From Methylomicrobium sp035916875 (GTDB taxonomy: Bacteria; Pseudomonadota; Gammaproteobacteria; Methylococcales; Methylomonadaceae): DNA of 60,900 bases. The translations under genes and the position numbers were made by a program. Positions 60,898 to 60,900 of the stretch are shown here, piece by piece. Positions within the stretch are counted from its first letter, which is position 1. Each line of letters begins with the position of its first letter. The notes beneath the pieces are model-generated. The model was not told the DNA's origin, ran no database searches, and saw nothing but the letters and a program-made list of their open reading frames with translations. The stretch is taken from positions 1 to 60,900 of the forward strand of contig NZ_JAXUHN010000065.1 of the NCBI RefSeq assembly GCF_035916875.1. Reading direction: 5' to 3'.

Positions 60898-60900
60898 GAA

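Overview
The window looks like a chromosomal segment of a gammaproteobacterial methanotroph (Methylococcaceae-like). This is an inference. It rests on a hopanoid cluster built around a single squalene synthase, squalene-hopene cyclase, HpnG, HpnH and HpnO (the aminobacteriohopanepolyol aminotransferase), on CopC/CopD copper genes beside it, and on gammaproteobacterial housekeeping order (trpFBA-accD-folC-dedD-cvpA-purF, uvrC-pgsA, xseB-ispA). No methane monooxygenase or methanol dehydrogenase gene lies in the window, so the lifestyle is not shown directly. No tRNA, rRNA or CRISPR array was seen.

Layout: 1-5.5 kb holds a 3' gene fragment, fumC, a membrane di-iron hydroxylase and a PAS-PAS-PAS-PP2C phosphatase divergent from the GacA/UvrY-type regulator. 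6.1-9.2 kb is a wobble-uridine modification locus: a wrecked cmoA, an intact cmoB, and, convergent with them, trhO coupled to a thioredoxin-fold gene. 9.3-10.5 kb has bfr and a Fur-boxed bfd plus a small exported protein. 10.6-14.9 kb is a creBCD-like operon with an M23 peptidase inside it. 15-16.9 kb has xseB-ispA and apt. 16.9-25.7 kb is the hopanoid region: hpnH-mlaC-mlaA on the minus strand and sqs-shc-hpnG-hpnO on the plus strand, separated by a 466-bp divergent control region with repeated AACAACA motifs. 25.7-30.3 kb has copC-copD-dxs-gloB.

30.4-31.5 kb encodes a low-complexity protein with seven copies of a short V-x-[KR]-Y-L motif and a Cys/His tail; it is the most unfamiliar gene here. 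32-39.2 kb has uvrC-pgsA, a TetR regulator, an AIM24 protein, a SulP-STAS-carbonic anhydrase fusion and a small exported Cys protein. 39.2-45.1 kb has comM, ubiK, speE, TetR and LysR regulators, a second beta-carbonic anhydrase and a Nudix hydrolase. 45.2-47.3 kb is an aminotransferase/oxidoreductase pair for an amino sugar, split by a perfect 30-bp palindrome. 47.6-56.7 kb is the trp-acc-fol-pur-metZ run. 56.8-60.9 kb is a looser region ending in a decayed IS5-family element.

Connections: ispA and dxs supply farnesyl diphosphate, Sqs joins two of these to squalene, Shc cyclises it, HpnH adds adenosine, HpnG removes adenine and HpnO aminates the side chain. MlaC/MlaA-like proteins encoded with hpnH may move lipid between membranes. 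TrhO and CmoB act in sequence on tRNA U34, but CmoA, which makes the cofactor used by CmoB, is broken here.
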